Origin: Azorinus chamasolen
Taxonomy: Eukaryota; Mollusca; Bivalvia; Cardiida; Solecurtidae
Reading direction: 5' to 3'
DNA length: 64,000 nucleotides
Assembly: GCA_963576725.1 (NCBI GenBank)
Contig: OY755251.1
Span: 35,345,619 to 35,409,618 of the forward strand
In this document: positions 9,849-20,046 of the stretch, one piece after another
Layout of the letters: every line of letters begins with the position of its first letter
Numbering within the stretch: position 1 is the first letter of the stretch
The notes under the pieces: generated by a model
Seen by the model: only the letters and a program-made list of their open reading frames with translations
What the model was told of the DNA's origin: nothing
The model's database searches: none
Translations under genes and position numbers: made by a program

Positions 9849-10117
9849 TACCCTTTCACATTGATACATTATTTTTAGATACAACCTTTTTTAATAAATC
9901 TACCAAAAAGGAGCATTAACTAGAGAAAAGGAAAAAAATAGATTTTTGTAGTTTGAAACCATTGTGATAAATAGAGCATTTGCTCCTATATGAGCAAATG
10001 CCCTATTTATCACAATGGTTTCACAAAGTGACTCTATTACAGAGTCGTCAACAGTCGTCAACAGTCGTCAACAGTCGTCAACAGTCGTCAACAGTCGTCA
10101 ATATGAGGGAATGGGTT
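9849..10117. mobile_element. TTAA-1 MITE with an expanded decamer
   Basis: Carries GGAGCATTAACTAGAGAAAA, the palindrome TGATAAATAGAGCATTTGCT and complement, and the end TATGAGGGAATGGGTTA. The usual single GTCGTCAA near the right end is expanded (10044-10100). The left border is worn. Confidence 0.75.
10044..10100. repeat. Decamer expansion AGTCGTCAAC
   Basis: About six uninterrupted copies of a 10-bp unit inside a TTAA-1 element; other TTAA-1 copies have one or two (for example GTCAAAAGTCGTCAA at 2391). Confidence 0.9.
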
Positions 10118-10800
10118 ACTCACGGATCGTTCCACTTTAAAGATTTAATTGGCTTATGAGTGTCATAACGTGTTTTAACATTCTGAATTTGCTTCAGTTA
10201 CAACTTCAAAACGAAATGCAATATATTCAAATGGTGTTGGTAGTTTGTTCAATGAACAGGTTTTGTTTAGATGCTGTTTTGACCTTTGGTGGAATTTGCC
10301 GAAATCAGCCGAGACTTTTGTAAAAATGTACATTATAAATAGGATAAATGTATGAGTGGACTTCTGTGCAATTGTACAGTATACATTTACAACAACAATT
10401 TACACTCAATATATCGTTCAAACCCCCGGGTCCATCTTACGAATGCTCGTACGACCAACTTATAGATCGGCTACTCGCGATGTCGAAATTATTACGTATA
10501 CGAGTGTGTTACAAGTCAGACTCACTTCACAAAAAAATCGTAAGTTCTGGGATACGACTATCGAAACTGGAAGTTAACTAGAACTTACGATGTCTTAAGT
10601 CGCACGATATTTCGTGAGACGGACCCCATATGTTCAAACGTGTTGATTTATTTCAATCTCAAATAAACTAAGCTGACTGATATAGAAATAGTGTGTACTT
10701 ATGTATTTAGCAAACTATTTACATGTATATGTACAATAAACTCCCCTCAGAACGACCTCTAAATAAATAAACATGATATTCTCATAGAACATATGGTTGT
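10118..10800. other. Stretch without supported gene
   Basis: Two overlapping open frames (10348-10581 and 10356-10577) run in different phases over the same bases, which argues against either being coding. AATAAA occurs at 10662-10667. No MITE of the families above is seen. Confidence 0.4.
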
Positions 10801-11047
10801 TTAACCATTTTCTCCATGAATATTCATATAAGAAATATTGACATCATGAATAACAATTAGATTATTTTTACAATGGTACTTGAACAAGGGACTATTTAGA
10901 CATGTCAGAAACTGTAGAATAATATCTATATTGTTTCATAAGCAAACAGAGCAGACCCTGATCAGACGACTCCTAAAGGAGGCGTCTGATCTGGGTCTAC
11001 TCCGTTTGCAATGGCGTAGAAAGATGTATTTATGGAGGAAAGGGTTA
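10801..11047. mobile_element. TTAA-3 MITE, full length
   Basis: TTAACCATTTTCTCCATGAA to GGAGGAAAGGGTTAG. Core arms ACCCTGATCAGACGACTCC and GGAGGCGTCTGATCTGGGT with the single T:T mismatch. Confidence 0.85.
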
Positions 11048-11110
11048 GACGTAGAACGAAAGTACTGCACAATGCTTCCAATGGGAGCTTGCGACTTTCG
11101 TCCTGCATTT

Positions 11111-11315
11111 ACCCTTCCAGTGCGAGAAACTAGTCAATTGTGTCTTTTGCAAGCAGTGTAGACCCAGGTTAGAGGGCTCTGAAAGAAATTCCTTCATCAG
11201 GGTCTATACTATTTCAGATTACACTTTTCTTGAAAACTGTCCCTGAATATTCGCGATAAACTTGACCTGTTTGAAGTTTGGAATTGTCCATTTGAAAAAT
11301 CAGCATTGAAAACAC
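11111..11315. mobile_element. TTAA-7 MITE
   Basis: Begins CCCTTCCAGTGCGAGAAAC; core AGTGTAGACCCAGGTTAGAG ... CATCAGGGTCTATACT; long arm GAATATTCGCGATAAACTTG then AAAATCAGCATTG. Borders are worn and no clean TTAA is left on the right. Confidence 0.6.
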
Positions 11316-11327
11316 ATTTTAAGTCTT

Positions 11328-12035
11328 CATTGCAGGGAGGTAACTCTAGAATGAAACACCTTTTGATTGGTCATTACATGGAAGTAACTTAGAATGAAAC
11401 ACCTTTTGATTGGTTATTACAGGGAAGTAACTTAGAATGGAAACCTTTAGCGTGGTCATTACAGGGAGGTAATTCTAGAATGAAACAGCTTTTGTGTGGT
11501 CATTGCAGGGAAGTAATTCCAGAATGAAACATCTTTTGAGTGGTCATTGTAGGGAGGTAACTCTAGAATGAAACATCTTTTGGGTGGTAAGTGCAGGGAG
11601 GTAACTCTAGAATGAAACATCTTTTGGGTGGTAAGTGCAGGGAGGTAACTCTAGAATGAAACATCTTGTGAGTGGTAAGTGCAGGGAGGTAACTCTAAAA
11701 TGCAATACCTTTTGAGTGGTCATTGTAGGGAGGTAACTCTAGAATGAAACATCTTGTGAGTGGTAAGTGCAGGGAGGTAACTCCATAATGCAATACCTTT
11801 TGAGTGGTCATTGTAGGGAGGTAACTCTAGAATGAAACATCTTTTGGGTGGTAAGTGCAGGGAGGTAACTCTAAATGGAACATCTTTTGGATGGTAAGTG
11901 CAGGGAGGTAACTCTAAATGGAACATCTTTTGGATGGTAAGTGCAGGGAGGTAACTCTAGAATGAAACATATTGTGAGTGGTAAGTGCAGGGAGGTAACT
12001 CTAGAATGCAATACCTTTTGAGTGGTCATTGCAGG
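11328..12035. repeat. 45-bp minisatellite, about 15 copies
   Basis: Unit contains GCAGGGAGGTAACTCTAGAA, ATGAAACATCTTTTG and GGTGGTAAGT or GTGGTCATT. Two alternating unit types (GGTAAGTGCAG and GGTCATTGTAG) suggest spread of pairs. Open frames on the minus strand across it are periodic artefacts. Confidence 0.92.
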
Positions 12036-12095
12036 CATGTTTCACTGTATTTGGCACATTGAACACATACAGTAAAACCTGGTACATTGAACACA

Positions 12096-12430
12096 TACAG
12101 TAAAACCTCTCTAAAGCGACAAAGAGGCATAAGTGTATGTCTTAAGGCCAGATGGTAGCTTAACTCTTCACTCCATAAATATACATTTCTACGCCGTTGC
12201 ATACAGAGTAGTCCCAGATCAGACGGCTCCTGTATGAGAATTCTGATCAGGGTCTGCTCTGTTTGCGCATCCAATTATACAGATCTGATTCGGCAGTTTT
12301 GCCATGGCCAACCTTTCTTGTGTTCATTTGCAGTTGTAAAAAAAGTATGTAACCATAATTAATGTCATAATTTCATTGAGTAAAGGGTCAAAGCAGGGCC
12401 ACCATATTTCCATGACACCATGTTAATTCA
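12096..12430. mobile_element. PG-B MITE split by a TTAA-3 element
   Basis: Left part CAGTAAAACCTCTCTAAAGC ... GATGGTAGC ends at a TTAA; after the inserted element the PG-B sequence resumes GCAGGGC. A short direct duplication of ACATTGAACACATACAGTAA lies at its left edge (12058-12110). Confidence 0.6.
12162..12395. mobile_element. TTAA-3 MITE nested in PG-B
   Basis: Inserted at the TTAA of the PG-B motif GCTTAATGCAGG. Left end TTAACTCTTCACTCCATAAA, core TCCCAGATCAGACGGCTCCT ... TGATCAGGGTCTGCTC with the A:A mismatch, right end GAGTAAAGGGTCAA. Confidence 0.75.
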
Positions 12431-12506
12431 TAAAGTGGTTGTGTTACAGATGTTGACTGTATTTAAATACTAGTAGGCTTTACCCATTTATTGTTCGGTT
12501 GAGTTC

Positions 12507-12640
12507 TACGGTAGAACCTGTCTTAAGCGTCCATTAATTTATTGAACATAGGAGTACAATGTATTATAGAACAGGTGGCTGCTTAATGCAGGGCAAAAGT
12601 AATGCAGAAAGTTCCTTTAGTAATTTATACGTATGTAGTT
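12507..12640. mobile_element. PG-B MITE, left part
   Basis: TA then CGGTAGAACCTGTCTTAAGC, arm GGTGGCTGCTTAATGCAGGG, and centre AAAGTTCCTTTAG where it breaks off. Confidence 0.65.
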
Positions 12641-12655
12641 GATAAAGGTGTATGC

Positions 12656-12874
12656 TTAACCCTTTCCTTCATATAAGCGTGTTTTCACGCATTTGCAAAC
12701 AGAGTAGACCAAGTGTCTGCTCTCTGTTTACTTATGGAAATTGATAGGTCTGTTTCTTCACTTTCTAAAATGGCTGCAATGTTCCACCTTCCACATTTCT
12801 TTATAACTATTTTATCAATGAATATTCAGTAGGTATTGAAAGTTAGATTAAATATAGAACAGGAGAAGGGTTAA
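12656..12874. mobile_element. TTAA-2 MITE with a collapsed centre
   Basis: TTAACCCTTTCCTTCATATA to CAGGAGAAGGGTTAA. The stem is cut from AGAGTAGACC directly to AAGTGTCTGCTCTC, so the hairpin top is deleted. Confidence 0.85.
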
Positions 12875-12939
12875 TACATGTCCTTACCGTATAAGTGAAA
12901 TAATCACCAGATTAGAGTACAAGTAGACACCGATGTTCT

Positions 12940-13970
12940 ACGACAGTATAAAGACAGCCCTATTGCCAGTCTACATGGCGGGCAGTATTAACAGTAAGCT
13001 GCTACAAATTTTTGGCGAACTTAAAAAACGTTTTTATCGCATAATCTAAAAAAACCCAGCTGAAACAAAAATTACGATTTGGGCAGCTGCTTCGAAAGCT
13101 AGGTATTTCTGGGTGCGAGGATTTAGCTAAAGTAAGAGCCAATGTGCATGTTGTTGTCTACAGCCTCGTGAATTTGGCCAAGCCTTTCTAACTAAATCTC
13201 CATTTTCGCAAGACATCGTGTTTCCAATGCGACACATTTGAAACAAATCATTTAGACGACTGTAAGATTCGACTTTTGCAAAGATATTCTCAGATAAATT
13301 CGATAAAAAGACATTTCTTATTTAAAATGGCATTAACGGTACACTTATCATCTGCCAGCCAGTTTGAATTCTGATCTGACCTTGAAATATCCGTCGTTTT
13401 ATCTGGATCCAAACTGTTTGCAATAGGCATGTGCTTGCTTACAGTTCTGCAAAGGCTATCCTAAGCTATCGATCGCTGTGGAAATCAGGCGCAGCGCTGA
13501 CAGACAGCTACAAAACAGACATTAAAGGAAACTGTTGCTTCCATTGCCGAGGGCCGGTCATAAAGTTCAGAAAACACTTTGTTCAGATTAGATAAGCAAC
13601 AGCTATTTGCAGTATACCTCACGATGTCACATATGATGGATTTGATAGACAACAGGCAAAGGCATATCTATTAAAGCAATAATGTATTGATAGAAACTCG
13701 GGTTGAACATGTGAAAGAATACAGACACAGCTTATTTGATTTCTTTGCTAAACCGACGTTGCTTTTTATTCAAACTGAATGTTAGTTTTGCCTGCATTCC
13801 TGGTTTATCAATTTTAGAAATACCCAACGCCTGTCATTATCCTAGCTGAAATAAAAAAGAAATATCCTAGCTGAAATAAAAAAAAATATTGTAACATTTT
13901 GACCCTTTTTTTCGTTTGTTTCGCTTCAATATGGTCTGCTTATCATGCCAGTATTGTAATATTGTACATG
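12940..13970. other. About 1 kb without recognisable element or gene
   Basis: Mixed-composition sequence, no long open frame. Contains half of a GGATCC-type core (ATCTGGATCCAAACTGTTTG at 13400) and a 21-bp direct repeat ATCCTAGCTGAAATAAAAAA at about 13839 and 13862. ATGGCGGGCAGTATTAACA followed by GTAAGC at 12974 looks like a start exon with donor but nothing supports it. Confidence 0.4.
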
Positions 13971-13977
13971 TACTAAA

Positions 13978-14403
13978 TTACAGTAAACTCTCTATATACC
14001 AAACCTCCAAATAAAGAAGAATTGAGAACTTTTAACCCATTCCCCCACATGCTATTTTTAGATCCAAACTTTTTGAATAATTCTACTGCAAAGGAGCATT
14101 TATACAAGAGAAAAGAACAACTTTAGAATTGTGTAGTTTGTAAACCACTGTGATAGATACATAGAGCTCAAATGAGAAACTGCTGTATTTATAACAATGG
14201 TTTCAAAATGTAACTTTTACAGAGGCATCAAAATGTGTCAGAATGAGGGAATGGGTCAAATGGTGTCAATATAAGGGAATGGGTCAAAATGTGTCAATAT
14301 GAGGGAATGGGCAAAGCAGATGGCTTCTTAATGCTGGGCGAACGTCATGCAGACAGTTCCTGTTGGAATTTTCCGCATAACGTTCGAGTGTAAACACTCG
14401 TCT
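13978..14403. mobile_element. PG-B MITE split by TTAA-1
   Basis: Left end CAGTAAACTCTCTATATACC stops at a TTAA (14032); the element resumes after 14313 with CAGATGGCTTCTTAATGCTG and CAGACAGTTCCTGTTGGAAT, then runs into a second TTAA-1 copy. Confidence 0.65.
14032..14313. mobile_element. TTAA-1 MITE with triplicated right end
   Basis: TTAACCCATTCCCCCACATG on the left. The right terminal block (TGTCAATATGAGGGAATGGG or variant) occurs three times in a row at 14237-14313, so the end has been tandemly multiplied. The central palindrome is worn. Confidence 0.75.
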
Positions 14404-14629
14404 TTAACCCATTACCTCATAGGCTATTTTTAGATCCAACCTATTTAAAAATCTACCAAAAACGAGCATTTACTAGAGAAATGGAAAATTTTAGAATTTT
14501 GCAGTTCTGAAACCAATGTGATAAATAGAGCATTTGCTCCTATGGAGCAAATGCTCTATTTATCACAATGGTTTCAAAACTTATCTTTACAGCGGCGCAA
14601 AACGGTGTCAGTAGGAGGGAATGGGTTAA
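14404..14629. mobile_element. TTAA-1 MITE, full length
   Basis: TTAACCCATTACCTCATAGG to GGGAATGGGTTAA. Centre GCATTTGCTCCTATGGAGCAAATGC; the usual 4-base ATAG centre is shortened by two bases, leaving a perfect palindrome. Confidence 0.9.
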
Positions 14630-14867
14630 AGACATAATAATACGTATTAGAGTGTTCTGATTGGCGAGATTTTGTGTTTCATGTTTGTGATTTGCAAGAA
14701 ATATTATTATAAAAAAATATTATGGCTTGAAAACTGTGGCAAATGTCTGTTTCTAATGTATTGGAACACATATTGTCAGAAAAGAACAACAGAAGAGTGT
14801 CTGATAGGGTATATCCTGTTTTACAAATTTGTCAAAAGGGATCTCTGTTAGGTCTAAAGGTGTTTTG

Positions 14868-15110
14868 TTCGACAAGTAATGCAGAAAGTTCCTATAGGAG
14901 ATTTTTGTATTACTTTTGTCCGACATCGGGGTTTTCCTAAAACACGTTCTACTCTCTACAAGTACATGGATATGTCAGGTGGTAGCTTAATGCAAGACAA
15001 AAGTAATGCAGAAAGCTACTATATGAGCTTTCTGCATTACTTTTGCCCTGCATGAAGCAAATACCTGCTTTTAATATTCCTCTGTTCAATAAATGAATGG
15101 CCGCTTCTAC
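14868..15110. mobile_element. Two PG-B MITE copies
   Basis: 14868-14960 has centre AAAGTTCCTATAGGAGATTT and a GACAAGTAATGCAG arm. 14973-15110 has GGTGGTAGCTTAATGCAAGA, centre AAAGCTACTATATGAGCTTT and the end CAATAAATGAATGGCCGCTT. Confidence 0.65.
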
Positions 15111-15419
15111 TTTAATGCTAATTATTATTGGACTTTTACATTATCAAAGAGCGTGTTCATGTAAAACATATATTTAAAACATCGACCGAAGGAGAACGTC
15201 CCAGAGCATATGGAACACCCCTCATGTCTGATACGAACATTCGAAATGCGACATATTTTGTCTGACCGCTTGCCATTTTTAGTTTGCAATTATCTACAAA
15301 CAACAGACACTTTTGTTGGAAAGAAAACAATTTGATCTCTAAACAGATTATACACGGATTGCTATGAGATGAAACAGGTTCTGTATTTTTCTCTTATACA
15401 TATAGTTCGTTCCTTTATA

Positions 15420-15667
15420 TTAACCATTTAATCCATATAACGCTATGTATCGCGTTTGCAAACAAAGTAGACCCAGGTCGGACGTCTTTAGGAGGAGTCG
15501 TCTGATCAGGGTCGGCTCTGTTGGTTTATGTAAGTATATAGATCGGATGATACAGTTTCTTTTCTAGGGCCGTATTGTTCTTGTTCATATGTCATTATAA
15601 AGACCCAGCTAAGCAATATTCATACATACATGGATTCTTACATGATAATCATGGAGTAAAAGGTTAA
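15420..15667. mobile_element. TTAA-3 MITE, full length
   Basis: TTAACCATTTAATCCATATA to GGAGTAAAAGGTTAA; core GACCCAGGTCGGACGTC ... GTCGTCTGATCAGGGTC with A:A mismatch. The 15111-15419 stretch before it shows nothing recognisable. Confidence 0.8.
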
Positions 15668-15783
15668 AGGCCACTCGAAGATATATATTAAAGCAATAAT
15701 GTATTGATAGAAACAATATATATAATAATGTATATAAATAATGTAGACCCAAAACGTCATTCATACGAAAATACATCGTCTAA

Positions 15784-15986
15784 TTAACCTATTTGCTCCC
15801 ATGATCCCACGGGACGTAGGCAAACAGTGTAGACTCTGATCAGACGCCGCATTATGCTGTTTGCTGATAGGAATGTCAATATAAAACAAAACGAAATTGA
15901 AAATTTAGGCCAGGCACCCATTAGATAAAAAAATAACAAATCCAATGTATAAACATGGAAGAATCCACTGGGTGCAAATGTGTTAA
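15784..15986. mobile_element. TTAA-6 MITE
   Basis: TTAACCTATTTGCTCCCATG to CCACTGGGTGCAAATGTGTTAA. The hairpin (GACTCTGATCAGACGCCGCA) has lost its right half; the complete form is at 57747-57974. Confidence 0.85.
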
Positions 15987-16034
15987 GCATACAAAAAGCC
16001 ACCCTAAACAGGAAACTCAAATAAATATCAAACT

Positions 16035-16140
16035 AGGTATTTAAGACAGGTAGCAGCTAAATGCCGGATGGAAGTCATGCAGAAAGACCCAAAAGGAGCT
16101 TTCCGCACGATTGTCATCCTGCATTAAGCAGCTAATTGCC
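16035..16140. mobile_element. PG-B MITE, central part
   Basis: AGACAGGTAGCAGCTAAATG arm, centre AAAGACCCAAAAGGAGCTTT, CATCCTGCATTAAGCAGCTA arm. Outer ends absent. Confidence 0.55.
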
Positions 16141-16241
16141 GTGAACGATCTCAGTAATGCTGTACTAAACGTTTTGTTCAGAGAAAATTTACTTTACAAA
16201 CACTGTGTCAACATTCTAACTACATGTACAACAGTACACAC

Positions 16242-16448
16242 TTAGACTACTTTTAGACCCAACCTCTTTGAATTCATCTACCGAAAAGGAGCATTAACTA
16301 CAGGGAAGGAGAATTTTAGAATTGTATAATTTTGAGACCATTGTGATAAATAGAGCATTTGCTCATATAGGAGCAAATGCTCTATTTATCACAATGCTTT
16401 CAGAAAATGGGGCTTACAGGGGCGCAAAAAGGCGTCAGTAGGAGACAA
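16242..16448. mobile_element. TTAA-1 MITE, ends worn
   Basis: Retains GGAGCATTAACTACAGGGAA, the palindrome GATAAATAGAGCATTTGCTC with complement, and GGCGCAAAAAGGCGTCAGTA. Terminal TTAACCC and GGGTTAA are not readable. Confidence 0.75.
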
Positions 16449-16563
16449 CTTAAACAACCACACAATGGAAGCCAAACGAAATGTTGTTAAAACTTGTTGT
16501 TTTTCAAAAGGAAGTTTCTGCATTGCCGTTGCCCTGTATTAAGGGCCAGGCCCTGTATTAAGC

Positions 16564-16791
16564 TTAACCCATTACCTCTTAGGCTATTTTTAGATCCAAC
16601 CTATTTAAAAATCTACCAAAAAGGAGCATTTACTAGAGAAATGGATTTTTTTTATAATTGTGCAGTTCTGAAACCATTGTGATAAATAGAGCATTTGCTC
16701 CTATGGAACTAATGCTCTATTTATCACAATGGTTTCAAAACGTGTCATTTACAGAGGCGCCAAAAGGCGTCAGTATGAGGGAATGGGTTAA
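16564..16791. mobile_element. TTAA-1 MITE sharing its TTAA with the next element
   Basis: TTAACCCATTACCTCTTAGG to GGGAATGGGTTAA. It lies inside a PG-B remnant (CCTGTATTAAGC before it). The closing TTAA at 16788-16791 is also the opening TTAA of the TTAA-2 copy that follows. Confidence 0.88.
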
Positions 16792-17041
16792 CCGTTTCCC
16801 TGTTCTACATTTTTTCCAAATTTCAATACCTACTGAATATTCATGAAAAAAATAGTTATGAAGAAATATGGAAGGTGGAACATTATAGCCATTTTGGAAA
16901 ATAAAGAATCATATCTTTCAAATTCCATTAGCAAACAAAGCAGATCCTGATCAGACGGCTCCTACATGTATAGGAGCTGTCAGAATTGGGTCTACTCTGT
17001 TTGCAAATGCATAAAAACGTTTATATGAAGGAAAGGGTTAA
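16788..17041. mobile_element. TTAA-2 MITE, full length
   Basis: TTAACCGTTTCCCTGTTCTA, then ATTTCAATACCTACTGAATA, core ATCCTGATCAGACGGCTCCT ... and end GAAGGAAAGGGTTAA. Orientation is reversed relative to 26803-27052. Confidence 0.88.
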
Positions 17042-17620
17042 TCACCTGCACCACTGACCAACGATAAGACTTCTTTTCATTGGTCGTTGTACACGTAGAG
17101 ACGTTTCACTGAATCAAATTTGGAAATTCCTCTCATATAGAATAAATATGTTAATTTGCACTTCATGATTAATCTTACGCGGCAAGTTTCAGGAAAGCTG
17201 CCTTTGAATTGAATTTTCGACATGTCTGCATTAGTTGTGTTAATTTAAGTGGTTGATTCCTATTGGCATATTGTTAGGGAAAATATATTTTGTTATTGAG
17301 AATATTTCGAACAGCAAGCCTAGTGGATTTTGATAATCGAAGGGAAATAACCATCTTGTGGATCTATTGCATTTATGGTTGAGTTACTTCCCTTATAGCG
17401 AGACATTGAAATCAGTTGTGTTTTACAATAAATACATTGTGTAGGGAATTGAGGTTGTGAGTACTACACTATTTGAGAATTAAAAAAAAAGGTTTGATCT
17501 AGATAAGTTGTTACAATGTAATCATTGTTATGTGCTGGTTTAATTTTTGGTTACCTGATGTAATCTAGTTAGTGTTGGTTTTAGCTGAAGCATTTCCCCT
17601 TTATTTGCCGTCCATATCAA
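17042..17620. other. No recognisable gene or repeat
   Basis: AT-rich sequence lacking a long open frame, MITE ends or a tandem repeat. Confidence 0.4.
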
Positions 17621-17816
17621 TACAGTAAAACCTCCCTAAATTATGTTAATTATTTGGTATTTAGACCAGGTGGCCGCTTAAAGCAAAGTGAAAGTAAAAC
17701 AGAACGCTCCTATAGGAGCGTTCTGTTTTACTTCCACCTTGCTTTAAGCAGCCACCTGCATTTAACACAAAATACTTGGTGTAATTTAGTGGCCGTTATA
17801 GAGATGTTTTACTGTA
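17621..17816. mobile_element. PG-A hairpin MITE, full length
   Basis: TA on both sides, ends CAGTAAAACCTCCCTAAA and GAGATGTTTTACTG. Centre GCTCCTATAGGAGC at 17706-17719; stem nearly perfect over about 90 bp per arm. Confidence 0.92.
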
Positions 17817-17835
17817 TAATGTATTACAGTACTTG

Positions 17836-18250
17836 AAACACCTCTCTAACCAGAACGTTTAACCATATACCACATAAGCATGCCTTTTTACACCTTTGCA
17901 AACAGAGTAGACCCAGATCATACGGTTCCTAAAGGAGCCGTTTGATCAGGGTCTACTCTGTTTGCTTATGATATAATATAGATACAATTATACAGTTTCT
18001 GCCAGGGTCAAAATTTCTTGTGCCCATGTGCTATTATAACAATTAATCTAATTAATATTCGTGATGTCCTTATTTCTTTCATGAATATTCATTGAGTAAA
18101 GGGTTTATAAAGAATATTGTTTTAGATCTTTTGAGGTACATGTAGATGTCTCTTTAATGCAAGTGTGAAGTTAATGCAGAAGGAGGTTTCCCTGCATTAA
18201 GCTGCCATCTGACTGAAACCAATATGAAAGTCCGGAGGGATTTTACTACA
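17836..18250. mobile_element. PG-B MITE split by TTAA-3
   Basis: ACACCTCTCTAACCAGAACG on the left; after the nested element it resumes with TTTAGATCTTTTGAGGTACA, CCCTGCATTAAGCTGCCATC and GTCCGGAGGGATTTTACTAC. The position matches the TTTTAA near the left end of intact copies such as 19686-19897. Confidence 0.6.
17859..18106. mobile_element. TTAA-3 MITE, nested
   Basis: TTAACCATATACCACATAAG to GAGTAAAGGGTTTAT. Core GACCCAGATCATACGGTTCC ... GGAGCCGTTTGATCAGGGTC, a single A:A mismatch at the usual position. This uninterrupted copy shows the empty sites for the nested insertions at 1784 and 2799. Confidence 0.85.
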
Positions 18251-18644
18251 TGTATATATCGCATAATGTCAGAGAAAATCGCAGTCTCTTTGTGTCTATC
18301 GTCTATCCGGAGTTATCGTTCTTGTATTTTTCTACAGCGTTTTGGGTATCAGGAACGATAACTATGGACAGAGAGTATAGTCAACCAATTGTAATTTACC
18401 TTATTCTTGTATGCATTGCAATACTCCAAACACTGGACACCAAACGTTCGCTTAATCTTTATGCTGCTTAAAATGTTATGTCTTCTCAAATGCTATCAAA
18501 TCGTCCAAGAAAACCACTGGCAGATTAGCTTGGGTACTTTTCGTCCTTTCCGCCTCATCTGAATCAACGGTGTTTGCACATTTAGTCGTCTGCAATTTTT
18601 GTCGTCTGCTACATTTCTCTTTTTCTTCTTCTTCTTTTTTTAAA

Positions 18645-18775
18645 CATTCACAGTGACAAATAGTTCGGATCCTGATTAGACGCCGAGTTACAAATGACTT
18701 CTATAGGAGTCGTCTAATCTGGGTCTACTCTGTTTGCAAAGTCGTAAAAGGGCGTATTTATGGGGTAAAGGTTAA
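18645..18775. mobile_element. Chimeric MITE: TTAA-5 left half, TTAA-3 right half
   Basis: Left side CAAATAGTTCGGATCCTGAT and AGACGCCGAGTTAC belong to the GGATCC class. Right side GGAGTCGTCTAATCTGGGTC, TACTCTGTTTGCAAAG and GGGGTAAAGGTTAAAG belong to the AGACCC class. The junction is at the hairpin centre. Confidence 0.6.
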
Positions 18776-18779
18776 AGAG

Positions 18780-19260
18780 AATAACTGCGGAATTGAGAAA
18801 ATCGGATATTTGTTACTAAACAAGAACAGGTGAGAGTTTTGAAAGACTATATTAAGACTGGCCATTGCTAAGACAAAGGCAAGACCACGCTTTAGTTGGA
18901 TGTAGAACAATGCTCACACTGTGTCAACTTTATCAGTTACTATGTCCGAATATCATTTACTGCATGGATGATTGTCTTAACAAAAAGAAATTTTCTTTTA
19001 GATAGATCTATAGATATGTACATGAACTCAAAGAAGCTAGTATAATTATGTATGATACAAATATGTTACACTGACGTCATAAGTGACGTGTTTTTGTTAT
19101 TTTTTTCCACATGTTATATATCAGTGTATTTAATGTGTAACTTGTACAAGATGTAATATAATAAACGGGCTGTGTAAGAAGAAACTATACCAGCGATATT
19201 TTGCAAATAATGTAGGCCCATACCAGCCTCTGCGTTGAATGCATGACTCTTGTTTGAATC
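18780..19260. other. No recognisable gene or repeat
   Basis: AT-rich, with AATAAA at about 19160 but no open frame before it that I can support. Confidence 0.35.
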
Positions 19261-19264
19261 TATC

Positions 19265-19683
19265 ACAATATGTTAGAACTAATAGTATCTCTATTAGCGA
19301 CCACTAAAATAATAGACACATCGGTCTTTTAACCATTTCCTTCATATAAACACCTAAACAGAGTAGACCCAGATCATACGACTCCTATAGGAGCCGTCTG
19401 ATAAGGGTCTGCTCTGTTTGCTAAATAAAATTTGTTAGATATGTTTCTTTGCTTTCTAAAACGTCAAAAATGTTCCATTTTCCATATTTCTTTATAACCA
19501 TTTTGTTAATGAATATTCAGTAGGTAATGAACTTTGTCCTAAATACAGAACAGGGAAAGGGTTAACTGAGAGTGATAGTTATACAGGTTTCTGCATTACT
19601 TTTGTCGCGCGTTAAGCTCTCAACTACTGTTATATATATCCAGGTTAATTCATTATGTGGTCGTTATAGACAGGTCCTGCTGT
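19265..19683. mobile_element. PG-B MITE split by TTAA-2
   Basis: Left: ATCTCTATTAGCGACCACTA. Right, after the nested element: GGTTTCTGCATTACTTTTGT, GCGTTAAGCTCTCAAC and GGTCGTTATAGACAGGTCCT. Confidence 0.55.
19329..19565. mobile_element. TTAA-2 MITE, full length, nested
   Basis: TTAACCATTTCCTTCATATA to CAGGGAAAGGGTTAA, with GAATATTCAGTAGGTAATGA. Core ACCCAGATCATACGACTCCT ... GCCGTCTGATAAGGGTCT with the conserved A:A position. Confidence 0.88.
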
Positions 19684-19685
19684 AA

Positions 19686-19897
19686 TACAATAAAACCTCT
19701 CTCAACCGGAATTTTAATAGAGATGAATTTAGATACTTTAAGGCAGATGGCTGCTTAATGCAGGGTGAAAGTCATGCAGAAAGCTCCTAGAGGAGCTTTC
19801 TGCATTACTTTCACTCTGCACTAAGTTGCCACCTGTCTCCAAGACCGAAATTTTTTTAAAAAAAACTGTACGTCCGGTTTAGAGAGGCTTTAATGTA
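19686..19897. mobile_element. PG-B MITE (CCGG subtype), full length
   Basis: TA-bounded. Left end CAATAAAACCTCTCTCAACC, right end GGTTTAGAGAGGCTTTAATG. Centre AAAGCTCCTAGAGGAGCTTT with arms GCTTAATGCAGGGTGAAAGT and complement. A good reference copy for the subtype. Confidence 0.88.
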
Positions 19898-20046
19898 CAT
19901 ACACGAGTCTACAATTTTGGAGCTGGTATATATTGTTTTGATGCTGCTCAAGTCAAGATGTGACATGGGTATACAGAAATGCTGTAAAACTACTGTAATA
20001 TCTCTCTACAACGCCCATTGAAAGATCAACGGTTAAATTCAGGGTC

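Noticed and set aside
18250..18471. 73-residue frame with a hydrophobic segment
   Set aside because: Starts at the edge of a PG-B element; no splice sites, domain or partner exon seen.
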